Source of the DNA: Thermoplasmata archaeon
Lineage (GTDB): Archaea; Thermoplasmatota; SW-10-69-26
Reading direction: 5' to 3'
Length of the DNA: 9,519 bases
Assembly (NCBI GenBank): GCA_003561665.1
Contig: PWVY01000093.1
Span: forward strand, 1 to 9,519
Shown: piece after piece, positions 1 through 5,215 of the stretch
Layout: each line of letters starts with the position of its first letter
Position numbering within the stretch: the first letter of the stretch is position 1
Notes under the pieces: generated by a model
What the model saw: the letters and a program-made list of their open reading frames with translations, nothing else
Told to the model about the DNA's origin: nothing
The model's database searches: none
Program-made: the position numbers and the translations under genes

Positions 1-24
1 CTGGTTCGCGTGTTCATGGGTGTT

Positions 25-80
25 TAGGGAAGGTGTGAGAAGAAGAGGAGAGGAAGGCCCGGCAGGGTCTCCTGCCGGGC
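25..80 (-). terminator. Hairpin followed by a pyrimidine tract, candidate terminator
   Basis: Positions 57-66 and 71-80 are perfect 10-bp complements (GCCCGGCAGG with CCTGCCGGGC) around a 4-base loop. Read on the minus strand, the stem is followed by a C/T-rich run from about 56 down to 25. This is 60-115 bases past the stop of the secreted-protein gene, a sensible place for its transcript to end. Archaeal termination normally depends on T-rich tracts more than on stems, and this tail mixes C and T, so the role is inferred. On the plus strand the stem is followed by G-rich sequence and would not be a classic terminator. Confidence 0.4.
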
Positions 81-109
81 TTGGGGGGCAACCCGTCGGT
101 GAGGGGGAT

Positions 110-125
110 GCGGCCGTGAGGCCGC
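110..125. repeat. Short GC inverted repeat with GTGA loop
   Basis: GCGGCC at 110-115 pairs with GGCCGC at 120-125 around the loop GTGA, which on the plus strand would form a GNRA-type tetraloop. It lies 14 bases beyond the stop of the minus-strand secreted-protein gene and may act with the larger hairpin at 57-80 in 3'-end formation or transcript stability. Function is inferred. Confidence 0.4.
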
Positions 126-139
126 GAGGGGTTCACCGG

Positions 140-856
140 TTACGGTAGCTCGGCGTGCCCGTTGCCGGCTGCGCTCGTGGCTGCTTGCGTGGCGTGTTCG
201 AGCGTGGCGTCACCGCTCAAGCTGGGGTCCACGTCGGGGGTTTCTTGGTCGAGGTGCGCGCTGCTTACGACCTGGTTGCGGATGTCGTTCTCAGCGTGGA
301 GGCCTTGTTCGAGGGCGCCTTTTGCCTCGTCTTCGAGGCCCGTGTCGTGGTCGGCGATGTCGTCAGCGTCCTCGAAGAGGCCGGTGAGACCTTTGAACGT
401 GTCCTTGAACCAGGCTTGGGCTTGCGCGGCGAAGCTGATGTCCGCGCCTGCGTCGACGAGGCCGGTTTCGAGGTCGGCGGCTTTCTGGGCTTGATCGGCG
501 TGTTGCGCGCTGATGTCGCCCGCTCGTTCGATCTCTTGGACGAGTTCGTCGTCGAGGTCAGCGTCCATCTGGGGTGCTTGGGCGTCATCAAGCGCGTCGT
601 AGGCGTCCCATTGGGCTTCCGTGACGGCTTGGTTGGCGCTTCGCACCTCGCTGTTGATGGTCTGCTGGGCGTCTTGGGCGTGTTCGTCTGCGGCTTCAAG
701 CGCGCCGCTTGCATCCGCGTAGTATTCGCCTTCGGCTTGGCCTTGGGCCTCTGCTGCTCCGTCCCCGGTGATGATGGCGAGGGGGTTGGCGCTTGCAAGG
801 CCGGGCGCTGCGATCAGGCTCAAAGCGAGTAGGGTACCGATGATGGTTCGTCGCAT
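140..856 (-). CDS. Secreted Ala/Asp/Glu-rich helical protein, function unknown
   Basis: A 238-residue protein that I do not assign to a family. Residues 1-23 form a clear Sec signal peptide: MRR, a hydrophobic stretch (IIGTLLALSLIAAPGL), then ASA before the expected cleavage at about residue 23. There is no lipobox cysteine and no later membrane segment, so the mature protein is probably released or loosely held outside the cell. The mature part is dominated by Ala, Asp, Glu and Gln, has no cysteine and looks almost entirely helical, with possible amphipathic or coiled-coil stretches. A hydrophobic, aromatic patch near residues 145-165 (AWFKDTFKGLTGLF) breaks the acidic pattern and could be a membrane-facing or packing helix. 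The ATG at 856 is preceded by GGTGA five bases upstream and by a TATA-like CCTTTAACC. The gene is divergent from the winged-helix gene at 978. Confidence 0.75.
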   Translation of the reverse strand: MRRTIIGTLLALSLIAAPGLASANPLAIITGDGAAEAQGQAEGEYYADASGALEAADEHAQDAQQTINSEVRSANQAVTEAQWDAYDALDDAQAPQMDADLDDELVQEIERAGDISAQHADQAQKAADLETGLVDAGADISFAAQAQAWFKDTFKGLTGLFEDADDIADHDTGLEDEAKGALEQGLHAENDIRNQVVSSAHLDQETPDVDPSLSGDATLEHATQAATSAAGNGHAELP

Positions 857-887
857 GGGTTCACCACTGTCAGTCTCGCCTTGGTGG

Positions 888-896
888 GGTTAAAGG
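888..896 (-). promoter_or_regulatory. TATA-like element of the secreted-protein gene
   Basis: Minus-strand CCTTTAACC. Its centre is about 35 bp upstream of the ATG at 856, which predicts a start of transcription near 866 and a leader of roughly ten bases that would include GGTGA at 862-866. CACCA (862-866) and TGGTG (882-886) form a spaced inverted repeat between this box and the start codon. Confidence 0.45.
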
Positions 897-943
897 GGAC
901 TTTGGTCGAGCGCGTGAAACGATGCACCCGGGCAAGGGAGGAA

Positions 944-951
944 TGTTTATG
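944..951 (+). promoter_or_regulatory. TATA box of the winged-helix gene
   Basis: TGTTTATG, preceded by purine-rich GGGAGGAA that could serve as the B-recognition element. Centred about 29 bp before the ATG at 978. It lies only 5 bases before the in-frame ATG at 957, which would be upstream of the transcript start, so it argues for 978 as the true start. A 13-bp dyad (961-973) lies just after it. Confidence 0.6.
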
Positions 952-977
952 CGTGAATGGCCTCCCTTGGAGGAGTG

Positions 978-1514
978 ATGGCGTCCACGAACGGGCACTT
1001 GGAAGACGCCCTTCAGGGTGAGCCCCAGCAAGAGCTCTCCAGCGCGGTGGAGAAGTACGAGCTGGACTGTTTGAAGCTCATCGACGCCGTCGAGCAGTTG
1101 GATTCGGAAGGTGAGAAGCACACGCTTCGCAAGATCGCGGGGCTTAGCGGGTTAAGCAAGGATGAGGTCAACCGGTACTTGACGAACCGCGTGAACGAGT
1201 TGTACAAGCTCGATCGACTCAAGCACGTTCGCTCCCGCAACCGGCCCCTGTACAACCATTTGATCACGAGCGGGCCCCCCCGGACCGAGAACGGGGAGTG
1301 GAGCGGGATCGAAGCGAACACGAGCAAGTTCGAGATCTTCGAAGCTGTCGCGATGAAGTACGGTTACAGCGTGGAACCCGGGGAAGCGAAAGGTCGCATC
1401 GTGGAGCTGGAATACCACGGCATCGAGGAGTTATCCTATCAACGGCAAGGGTTGATGTTCAGCTTCCAAGAACCCGTGTTGTACCTGGATCGCTACCGTC
1501 CGTCCGAGGCTTGA
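978..1514 (+). CDS. Predicted winged-helix DNA-binding protein
   Basis: A 178-residue cytosolic protein, probably a transcriptional regulator. Residues about 28-95 have a winged-helix layout: a first helix (YELDCLKLIDAVEQL), a second helix (HTLRKIAGLSG), a likely recognition helix (LSKDEVNRYLTNRVNELYKL), then a basic, Arg-rich hairpin (HVRSRNRPLYNHL) that would be the wing. Residues about 115-175 form a second, mixed alpha/beta part I do not recognise, possibly for dimerisation or ligand binding. The ATG at 978 is chosen over the in-frame ATG at 957 because the TATA box at 944-951 leaves no room for a transcript starting before 957; GGAGG at 969-973 also lies just ahead of 978. The last 22 bases overlap the 3' end of the opposing epimerase gene. 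The DNA-binding role is inferred from the pattern, and the target is unknown; its own promoter dyad is a candidate. Confidence 0.7.
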   Translation: MASTNGHLEDALQGEPQQELSSAVEKYELDCLKLIDAVEQLDSEGEKHTLRKIAGLSGLSKDEVNRYLTNRVNELYKLDRLKHVRSRNRPLYNHLITSGPPRTENGEWSGIEANTSKFEIFEAVAMKYGYSVEPGEAKGRIVELEYHGIEELSYQRQGLMFSFQEPVLYLDRYRPSEA

Positions 1515-1924
1515 GTGGGGAACTCGACGAGTTCGACGAGGGAACCGAACGTGCTCTTGGGGTGCAGGAACGAGATCAGGGAACCCTCCACGCCGCCTCG
1601 TGGCTCCTCGTCGATCACCTCAAGGCCCGCTTTGGCCACGTCCTGGATGCTCGCTTCAACATCTTCAACCTCGAACGCGATGTGATGCAACCCGCCCCCG
1701 CGGCGTTCGATGAACCGTGCCACCGGGCCCTCCTCGTCCAGAGGGATCAAAAGCTCCACTTTCGCATCGCCGACCTTGTAGATCAGTGTCCGGACGCCTT
1801 GCTCTTCCACCACCTCCTCGCGGGGCTTCCCAGCGCCCAGAACGTCCTCCAGCACGCGGCGTGCGTCCTCCAAGGCGCTTTGGCTCACCGCGATGCCCAC
1901 GTGATCGAACCGGTCAAGCTTCAT
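1493..1924 (-). CDS. mce: Methylmalonyl-CoA epimerase
   Basis: Interconverts the R and S epimers of methylmalonyl-CoA, feeding the mutase in the propionyl-CoA to succinyl-CoA route; cytosolic. The 143-residue product has the two-module glyoxalase/VOC fold typical of this family and is of normal length. Expected metal-site positions are visible: His8 in DHVGIAV, Glu57 in AKVELLIP (Gln in some homologues, Glu in others), His80/His81 in GGLHHIAFEV, and Glu131 or Glu134 in LVELVEF. Other family signatures are ERRGGGLHHIAFEV and ISFLHPKSTFGSLVEL. The ATG at 1924 fits the start of the first beta strand and lies about 29 bp after a weak TATA-like GGTTCAAGC; a TTG at 1945 would add seven residues and is less likely. 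Its 3' end overlaps the winged-helix gene by 22 bases. The matching mutase is 1.6 kb away on the same strand under a separate promoter. Confidence 0.93.
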   Translation of the reverse strand: MKLDRFDHVGIAVSQSALEDARRVLEDVLGAGKPREEVVEEQGVRTLIYKVGDAKVELLIPLDEEGPVARFIERRGGGLHHIAFEVEDVEASIQDVAKAGLEVIDEEPRGGVEGSLISFLHPKSTFGSLVELVEFPTQASDGR

Positions 1925-1948
1925 CGTCGAGGCCAACGCCTCCAACCC

Positions 1949-1957
1949 GCTTGAACC
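1949..1957 (-). promoter_or_regulatory. Weak TATA-like element of the epimerase gene
   Basis: Minus-strand GGTTCAAGC, centred about 29 bp upstream of the ATG at 1924. It resembles the TTCAA-containing boxes ahead of the permease and cupredoxin genes. The match is weak and rests mostly on its position. Confidence 0.3.
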
Positions 1958-1996
1958 CTCCCTACGCGCTCGTACAACCGTCTCACGGGACGGGGG

Positions 1997-2007
1997 AAGC
2001 CTTTATG
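1997..2007 (+). promoter_or_regulatory. BRE plus TATA box of the small acidic protein gene
   Basis: AAGCCTTTATG; the first ten bases (AAGCCTTTAT) recur exactly at 9323-9332 ahead of the last gene. The TATA centre is about 34 bp before the ATG at 2039, giving a predicted transcript start near 2030 and a leader of about nine bases. Confidence 0.6.
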
Positions 2008-2008
2008 C

Positions 2009-2023
2009 TTCAGGCCGCCTGAA
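2009..2023 (+). promoter_or_regulatory. Perfect 15-bp palindrome, candidate operator
   Basis: TTCAGGC-C-GCCTGAA has 7-bp arms around one central base. It begins two bases after the TATA hexamer (2002-2007) and ends before the predicted transcript start near 2030. A dimeric repressor bound here would block polymerase recruitment. The palindrome is directly seen; the operator role and the identity of any regulator are inferred. Confidence 0.5.
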
Positions 2024-2038
2024 TAGGGAGCAAGCACC

Positions 2039-2419
2039 ATGACGGACCGCACGCTGGCAAAGGATCCAGATCTCTTGGAGGAGGCCCTCATGGGGCTCTT
2101 CGAGATCTCCCGCGAGGACTCAAGCGAGGTTCAAACCCTGCGCGAGCACCTGGCCCGTCTTCCCTCAAGCCAGCGCCGCGCCCTTCTGGAGGACGTCGTT
2201 AGCGTCGAGCGTTTCCATGACCTTCTAGAGAAAGCAAGGAAAGGGGAACCGCTTGGATCCCCTGGCACGCACGTCAACGACGAGCATGTGGAGAAGATCG
2301 ATGCTGTGCTTGGCCCCCTTGCGCGCTTGGAAGCCGGCGATGCGGGCGAACGAGCCGTCCTTAGCCTTGAGCCTGACGAGCGCGTGCACATCCTCTTCGA
2401 CTCCATCGGGCAACGCTGA
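2039..2419 (+). CDS. Small acidic helical protein, function unknown
   Basis: A 126-residue protein without recognisable family motifs. It is acidic, lacks cysteine, signal peptide and membrane segments, and appears mostly helical: helices are likely at about 9-24, 30-65 (LREHLARLPSSQRRALLED continues into a long helix) and 80-98, with a Gly/Pro-rich break near residues 69-77. It is probably cytosolic. The ATG at 2039 has GGGAG eight bases upstream and a strong TATA box at 1997-2007. The 15-bp palindrome between TATA box and start suggests it is individually regulated. The cupredoxin gene follows 81 bases later on the same strand but seems to have its own weak promoter, so co-transcription is possible but not shown. 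The coding assignment rests on promoter, start context and protein-like composition. Confidence 0.7.
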   Translation: MTDRTLAKDPDLLEEALMGLFEISREDSSEVQTLREHLARLPSSQRRALLEDVVSVERFHDLLEKARKGEPLGSPGTHVNDEHVEKIDAVLGPLARLEAGDAGERAVLSLEPDERVHILFDSIGQR

Positions 2420-2472
2420 CGCCCGTGGTCCTCCTCGATCCCTGCTCGTCGCCCAACGCGCGTTTCGCCGCG

Positions 2473-2480
2473 TTCAAGTA
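2473..2480 (+). promoter_or_regulatory. Weak TATA-like element of the cupredoxin gene
   Basis: TTCAAGTA, centred about 25 bp before the ATG at 2501, consistent with a leaderless transcript. The sequence match is poor; position is the main support. Confidence 0.3.
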
Positions 2481-2500
2481 CGGTGGCCTGCGTCCACGGC

Positions 2501-3511
2501 ATGATGCACCGCGTCTTGTTTCTCGCGTTGGGTCTCCTCACCGTGCCTTTGGCCGGTTGTGCTCAAGTGGACGCTCCGGATCCAGCCGATTACGACATCG
2601 TGTGGGATCAGCCTCCTGAGGATCGCCAAGCGGGCCAGGCCATCGATATGTCGTGGACCGTGAACGGTCCCGAGTCGGAGATCGATCACACGGCGGTGCA
2701 CTGGGCCAACGAATCCGTCCCCGACCCGGCAAGCCCGGCGGATTACGGGAACACGTCGGGAGCCGTCGAGCCCGCAGAGATCCCGGGAACGTTCCAAACC
2801 GATGTCACGCTGGACGAGCCGGGCACGTACTACTTCATCGCGCACGCCATCGTGGACGAGACGCACCTCTGGAGCGAAGAGGTCATGGTCGAGGTGAGCG
2901 AAGGCGACCCCGTGGGCGTTGGGATCGACGTGACCATCGACGAGCACACCCAAGAGGCCGTACCAGGGGAGGACATCGAGTTCGAGTGGAGCCTCAGCGG
3001 CGCCCCGGGTGAAGCCAACAGGACCCATATCGCATGGGGCCCAAACAGCGCCCCGGAGAACCCGCAACCAGGGGACTACGAGAACCGATCCGGCACGATC
3101 GAGAACGCCACCATCCCTGGATCGTACGAGGCCACCTTCAACGTGACCGAACCCGGCGTGTACCATGCCCGCGCGCACGCCCTGTACGATGGCAGCCATT
3201 ACTGGTCTGACGAGGTCACGTTCGAGGTCACCGGGGACGAGCACGACGTGGACATCCAAGGCATCGCGATGGGGTACGAACCCAACGAGCTCACGGTCCA
3301 GCCCGGCGACACCATCACGTGGACGAACACGGACGGGCTCGTGCACACCGTCACGTTCGAGGACGAGCGCCTTGGAGACAGCGGCGACATCCCCTCAGGG
3401 GAGTCGTACAACGTGACGATCCCGCATGACATGGAACCAGGAACGTACGCGTACGAGTGCGATCATCACGGGACCATGACCGCGGAGATCACCGTCGAAG
3501 CTCGCGATTAG
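2501..3511 (+). CDS. Lipoprotein with duplicated beta domain and C-terminal cupredoxin
   Basis: A 336-residue predicted surface lipoprotein, probably an electron carrier or copper protein. The signal peptide ends in the lipobox LAGC, so Cys20 would be lipidated. Residues about 30-133 and 140-243 are two copies of one beta-rich domain; both contain a W followed by an acidic/Pro-rich loop ending in DY-G/E-N-x-SG, then IPG, a D/N-V-T-x-x-EPG-x-Y turn, and AHA-x2-D-x2-H-x-WS-E/D-EV (His115/122 and His226/233). Residues about 246-336 form a halocyanin/plastocyanin-like domain with His282 (LVHTVTF), Cys320, His323 and Met326. The C-x2-H-x2-M loop is short, as in amicyanin. Seven N-x-S/T sequons (N70, 84, 173, 195, 202, 214, 304) suit an exported archaeal glycoprotein. 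The ATG at 2501 is preferred over GTG 2483 because it leaves a normal signal peptide; ATG 2504 is equally possible. Its stop is four bases from the opposing mutase stop. Confidence 0.85.
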   Translation: MMHRVLFLALGLLTVPLAGCAQVDAPDPADYDIVWDQPPEDRQAGQAIDMSWTVNGPESEIDHTAVHWANESVPDPASPADYGNTSGAVEPAEIPGTFQTDVTLDEPGTYYFIAHAIVDETHLWSEEVMVEVSEGDPVGVGIDVTIDEHTQEAVPGEDIEFEWSLSGAPGEANRTHIAWGPNSAPENPQPGDYENRSGTIENATIPGSYEATFNVTEPGVYHARAHALYDGSHYWSDEVTFEVTGDEHDVDIQGIAMGYEPNELTVQPGDTITWTNTDGLVHTVTFEDERLGDSGDIPSGESYNVTIPHDMEPGTYAYECDHHGTMTAEITVEARD

Positions 3512-3515
3512 AAGC

Positions 3516-5117
3516 CTAGACCCCCGTGGGGGCCTCGTACTCGCCCCATGATCGGCGCATCGCATCACAAATCTCGCCCGTCGTTGCCTCTGCTTTCACC
3601 GCGTCGATGATGAAGGGCATCAGGTTCGCATCCCCATCGGCCTCGCTCTCCAGGCGATCGATGGCGTCTTGCGCTTTCGCATCGTCCCGCTGGGATCGTA
3701 CCTTCTGGACTCGCTGGACTTGTTTCGCCTCAAGGTCCTCGGGGATCTCGAGGACATCCTTGGAGTCCTCGTCCCCGGAGGTGAACTTGTTGACCCCGAC
3801 CACGATCTCGTCATCGTTCTCGATGGCTTGCTGGCGCTTCCATGCGCTTTCTTGAACCTCCCGCTGTACCCATCCTTGCTCGATGGCGCGCTGCATGCCG
3901 CCAAGATCATCGATCCGATCGAGGATCGACCAGGCGCGCTCTTCGATCTCGTTCGTAAGCCACTCCACGTAGTAGCTGCCTGCAAGGGGGTCGATGTTGT
4001 TGGGGACGCCGCTCTCGTGCGCGATGATTTGTTGGGTTCGAAGCGCGACCCGCGCGGATCGTTCCGTTGGAAGGCCCAGGGCTTCATCCCAGGCGTTCGT
4101 GTGAAGGGATTGGGTCCCACCGAGAACGGCGGCGAGGGCTTCCACGGTGGTCCGCACGACGTTGTTCATGGGTTGTTGCGCGGTAAGGGAGGATCCGGCG
4201 GTCTGCGTGTGGAAGCGCAATCGCAGGCTCTTGGGGTCCTGGGCGCCGAACGTGTCCTCCATGATGGTGGCCCACATCCGGCGCGCGGCTCGGAACTTCG
4301 CAGCTTCTTCGAAGAGATCGCTGAACCCGTTGAAGAAGAAGGACAAGCGGGGGGCGAACGTGTCCACATCCAGCCCTCGCTCCAGAACGGTTTCCACGTA
4401 CGTGCGAGCGTTGGCCAGCGTGAACGCGAGCTCTTGAACCGCGGTCGCGCCGGCCTCTCGGATGTGGTACCCGCTGATGCTGATCGTGTTCCATCGGGGC
4501 ACGTTCTCGCTGCAGTACGCGATCATGTCGCCTGTTAAGCGGAGGCTTTGCTCGGGTGGGTAGATGTAGGTTCCTCGCGCGATGTACTCTTTGAGGATGT
4601 CGTTTTGCACGGTTCCGCCTAGCTCATGCTCTTCAGCGCCCTGTTTTTGAGCGACGGCGATGTACATGGCAAGGAGCACCGCGGCGGGCGCGTTGATCGT
4701 CATGCTCGTTGTGACCTTGTCGAGAGGGATCTTGTGGAAGAGGGTCTCCATGTCGTGGATGCTGTCGATGGCGACGCCGACCTTGCCTACTTCTCCTTGC
4801 GCGATGCTCGCGTCCGAATCGTACCCGATTTGCGTGGGTAGATCGAACGCGCAGGAGAGCCCCGTCATGCCTTGGTCGAGAAGTTGCCGAAAGCGCTTGT
4901 TCGTCTCTTCCGCGCTGCCGAACCCGGCGTATTGTCGCATGGTCCACAAGCGGGCCCGGGACATGCTCGCGTAGACGCCGCGCGTGTAGGGCGCTTCCCC
5001 GGGGTATCCAAGGTCCTCTTGGTAGTCGATGTCGACATCGTCGGGATCGACGACGCGGGGGACCTCGATCCCGCTGGGTGTTCGGGGAGCATCCTCGGAG
5101 GGGTCCTCGTCCGGCAT
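3516..5117 (-). CDS. mcmA1: Methylmalonyl-CoA mutase, large (catalytic) subunit
   Basis: Cobalamin-dependent radical enzyme converting (R)-methylmalonyl-CoA to succinyl-CoA; cytosolic. The 533-residue product covers only the substrate-binding TIM-barrel domain and ends without the cobalamin-binding DxHxxG domain, as in two-gene archaeal mutases, so a separate small subunit must be encoded elsewhere. Aligned by eye to Propionibacterium MutB (offset 26): Tyr63 (Tyr89), Thr59 (Thr85), Arg56 (Arg82), Gln171 (Gln197), Arg181 (Arg207) and His218 (His244) are all kept. Tyr89 and Arg207 distinguish this enzyme from isobutyryl-CoA mutase, supporting the substrate call. Differences are Ser51 for Thr77 and Ser53 for Tyr79. 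Signature stretches include WTMRQYAGFGSAEETN, QNDILKEYIARGTYIYPP and SISGYH. The ATG at 5117 lies about 27 bp from a TATA-like CCCTTTAGC; a TTG at 5129 would precede the predicted transcript start. Divergent from the MidA-family gene. Confidence 0.95.
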   Translation of the reverse strand: MPDEDPSEDAPRTPSGIEVPRVVDPDDVDIDYQEDLGYPGEAPYTRGVYASMSRARLWTMRQYAGFGSAEETNKRFRQLLDQGMTGLSCAFDLPTQIGYDSDASIAQGEVGKVGVAIDSIHDMETLFHKIPLDKVTTSMTINAPAAVLLAMYIAVAQKQGAEEHELGGTVQNDILKEYIARGTYIYPPEQSLRLTGDMIAYCSENVPRWNTISISGYHIREAGATAVQELAFTLANARTYVETVLERGLDVDTFAPRLSFFFNGFSDLFEEAAKFRAARRMWATIMEDTFGAQDPKSLRLRFHTQTAGSSLTAQQPMNNVVRTTVEALAAVLGGTQSLHTNAWDEALGLPTERSARVALRTQQIIAHESGVPNNIDPLAGSYYVEWLTNEIEERAWSILDRIDDLGGMQRAIEQGWVQREVQESAWKRQQAIENDDEIVVGVNKFTSGDEDSKDVLEIPEDLEAKQVQRVQKVRSQRDDAKAQDAIDRLESEADGDANLMPFIIDAVKAEATTGEICDAMRRSWGEYEAPTGV

Positions 5118-5140
5118 CGCCTGTGCCAACCTCGTCGAAG

Positions 5141-5149
5141 GCTAAAGGG
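5141..5149 (-). promoter_or_regulatory. TATA box of the mutase gene
   Basis: Minus-strand CCCTTTAGC, centred about 27 bp before the ATG at 5117, predicting a transcript that begins at or within a few bases of the start codon. It sits in the 98-bp divergent region shared with the methyltransferase promoter. Confidence 0.5.
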
Positions 5150-5182
5150 TTGCCCACGACTCAGCATCTTGCAGGGCCGAAA

Positions 5183-5191
5183 CGCCTTTCC
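5183..5191 (+). promoter_or_regulatory. TATA-like element of the MidA-family gene
   Basis: CGCCTTTCC, centred about 27 bp before the ATG at 5216. It supports that start over the in-frame ATG at 5192, which would lie upstream of the transcript. A direct repeat CGTCTG at 5199-5204 and 5209-5214, spaced exactly 10 bp, lies between the box and the start codon. Confidence 0.4.
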
Positions 5192-5215
5192 ATGGGCCCG
5201 TCTGCATACGTCTGG

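Larger units (their letters stand above)
1..139. other. Left-edge intergenic region with two hairpins
   Basis: No convincing gene is seen here. Two perfect inverted repeats lie downstream of the secreted-protein gene that ends at 140, and a purine-rich tract on the plus strand (pyrimidine-rich on the minus strand) covers about 30-56. One plus-strand frame closes at a TAG at 25-27 after eight codons, which could be the tail of a gene cut by the edge. One minus-strand ATG at 17 could start a gene running off the edge. Neither can be judged from so few codons. Confidence 0.5.

Noticed and set aside
1..27. Possible tail of a plus-strand gene ending at TAG 25-27
   Set aside because: Only eight codons are visible, which is too little to distinguish from chance.
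155..832. Long plus-strand reading frame opposite the secreted-protein gene
   Set aside because: The minus-strand reading has a classic signal peptide, start context and promoter; the plus-strand product has improbable Val/Gly/Cys-rich composition with no motifs.
1298..1954. 218-codon plus-strand frame covering the epimerase region
   Set aside because: Overlaps the regulator in another frame and runs antisense to the complete epimerase; no support of its own.
2420..2500. tRNA or small gene in the gap before the cupredoxin gene
   Set aside because: No cloverleaf pattern, CCA-end region or convincing start with a reading frame was found.
2474..3346. 290-codon minus-strand frame opposite the cupredoxin gene
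   Set aside because: It mirrors the lipoprotein gene, whose signal peptide, repeats and copper ligands are unambiguous.
3519..3534. CCCCCGTGGGGG as a terminator between convergent genes
   Set aside because: It lies within the last codons of the mutase, has only a 2-base loop and no T-rich tail; coding constraint explains it as well.
3669..4538. 289-codon plus-strand frame inside the mutase gene
   Set aside because: Antisense shadow of a well-conserved catalytic gene; no promoter and no recognisable domains.
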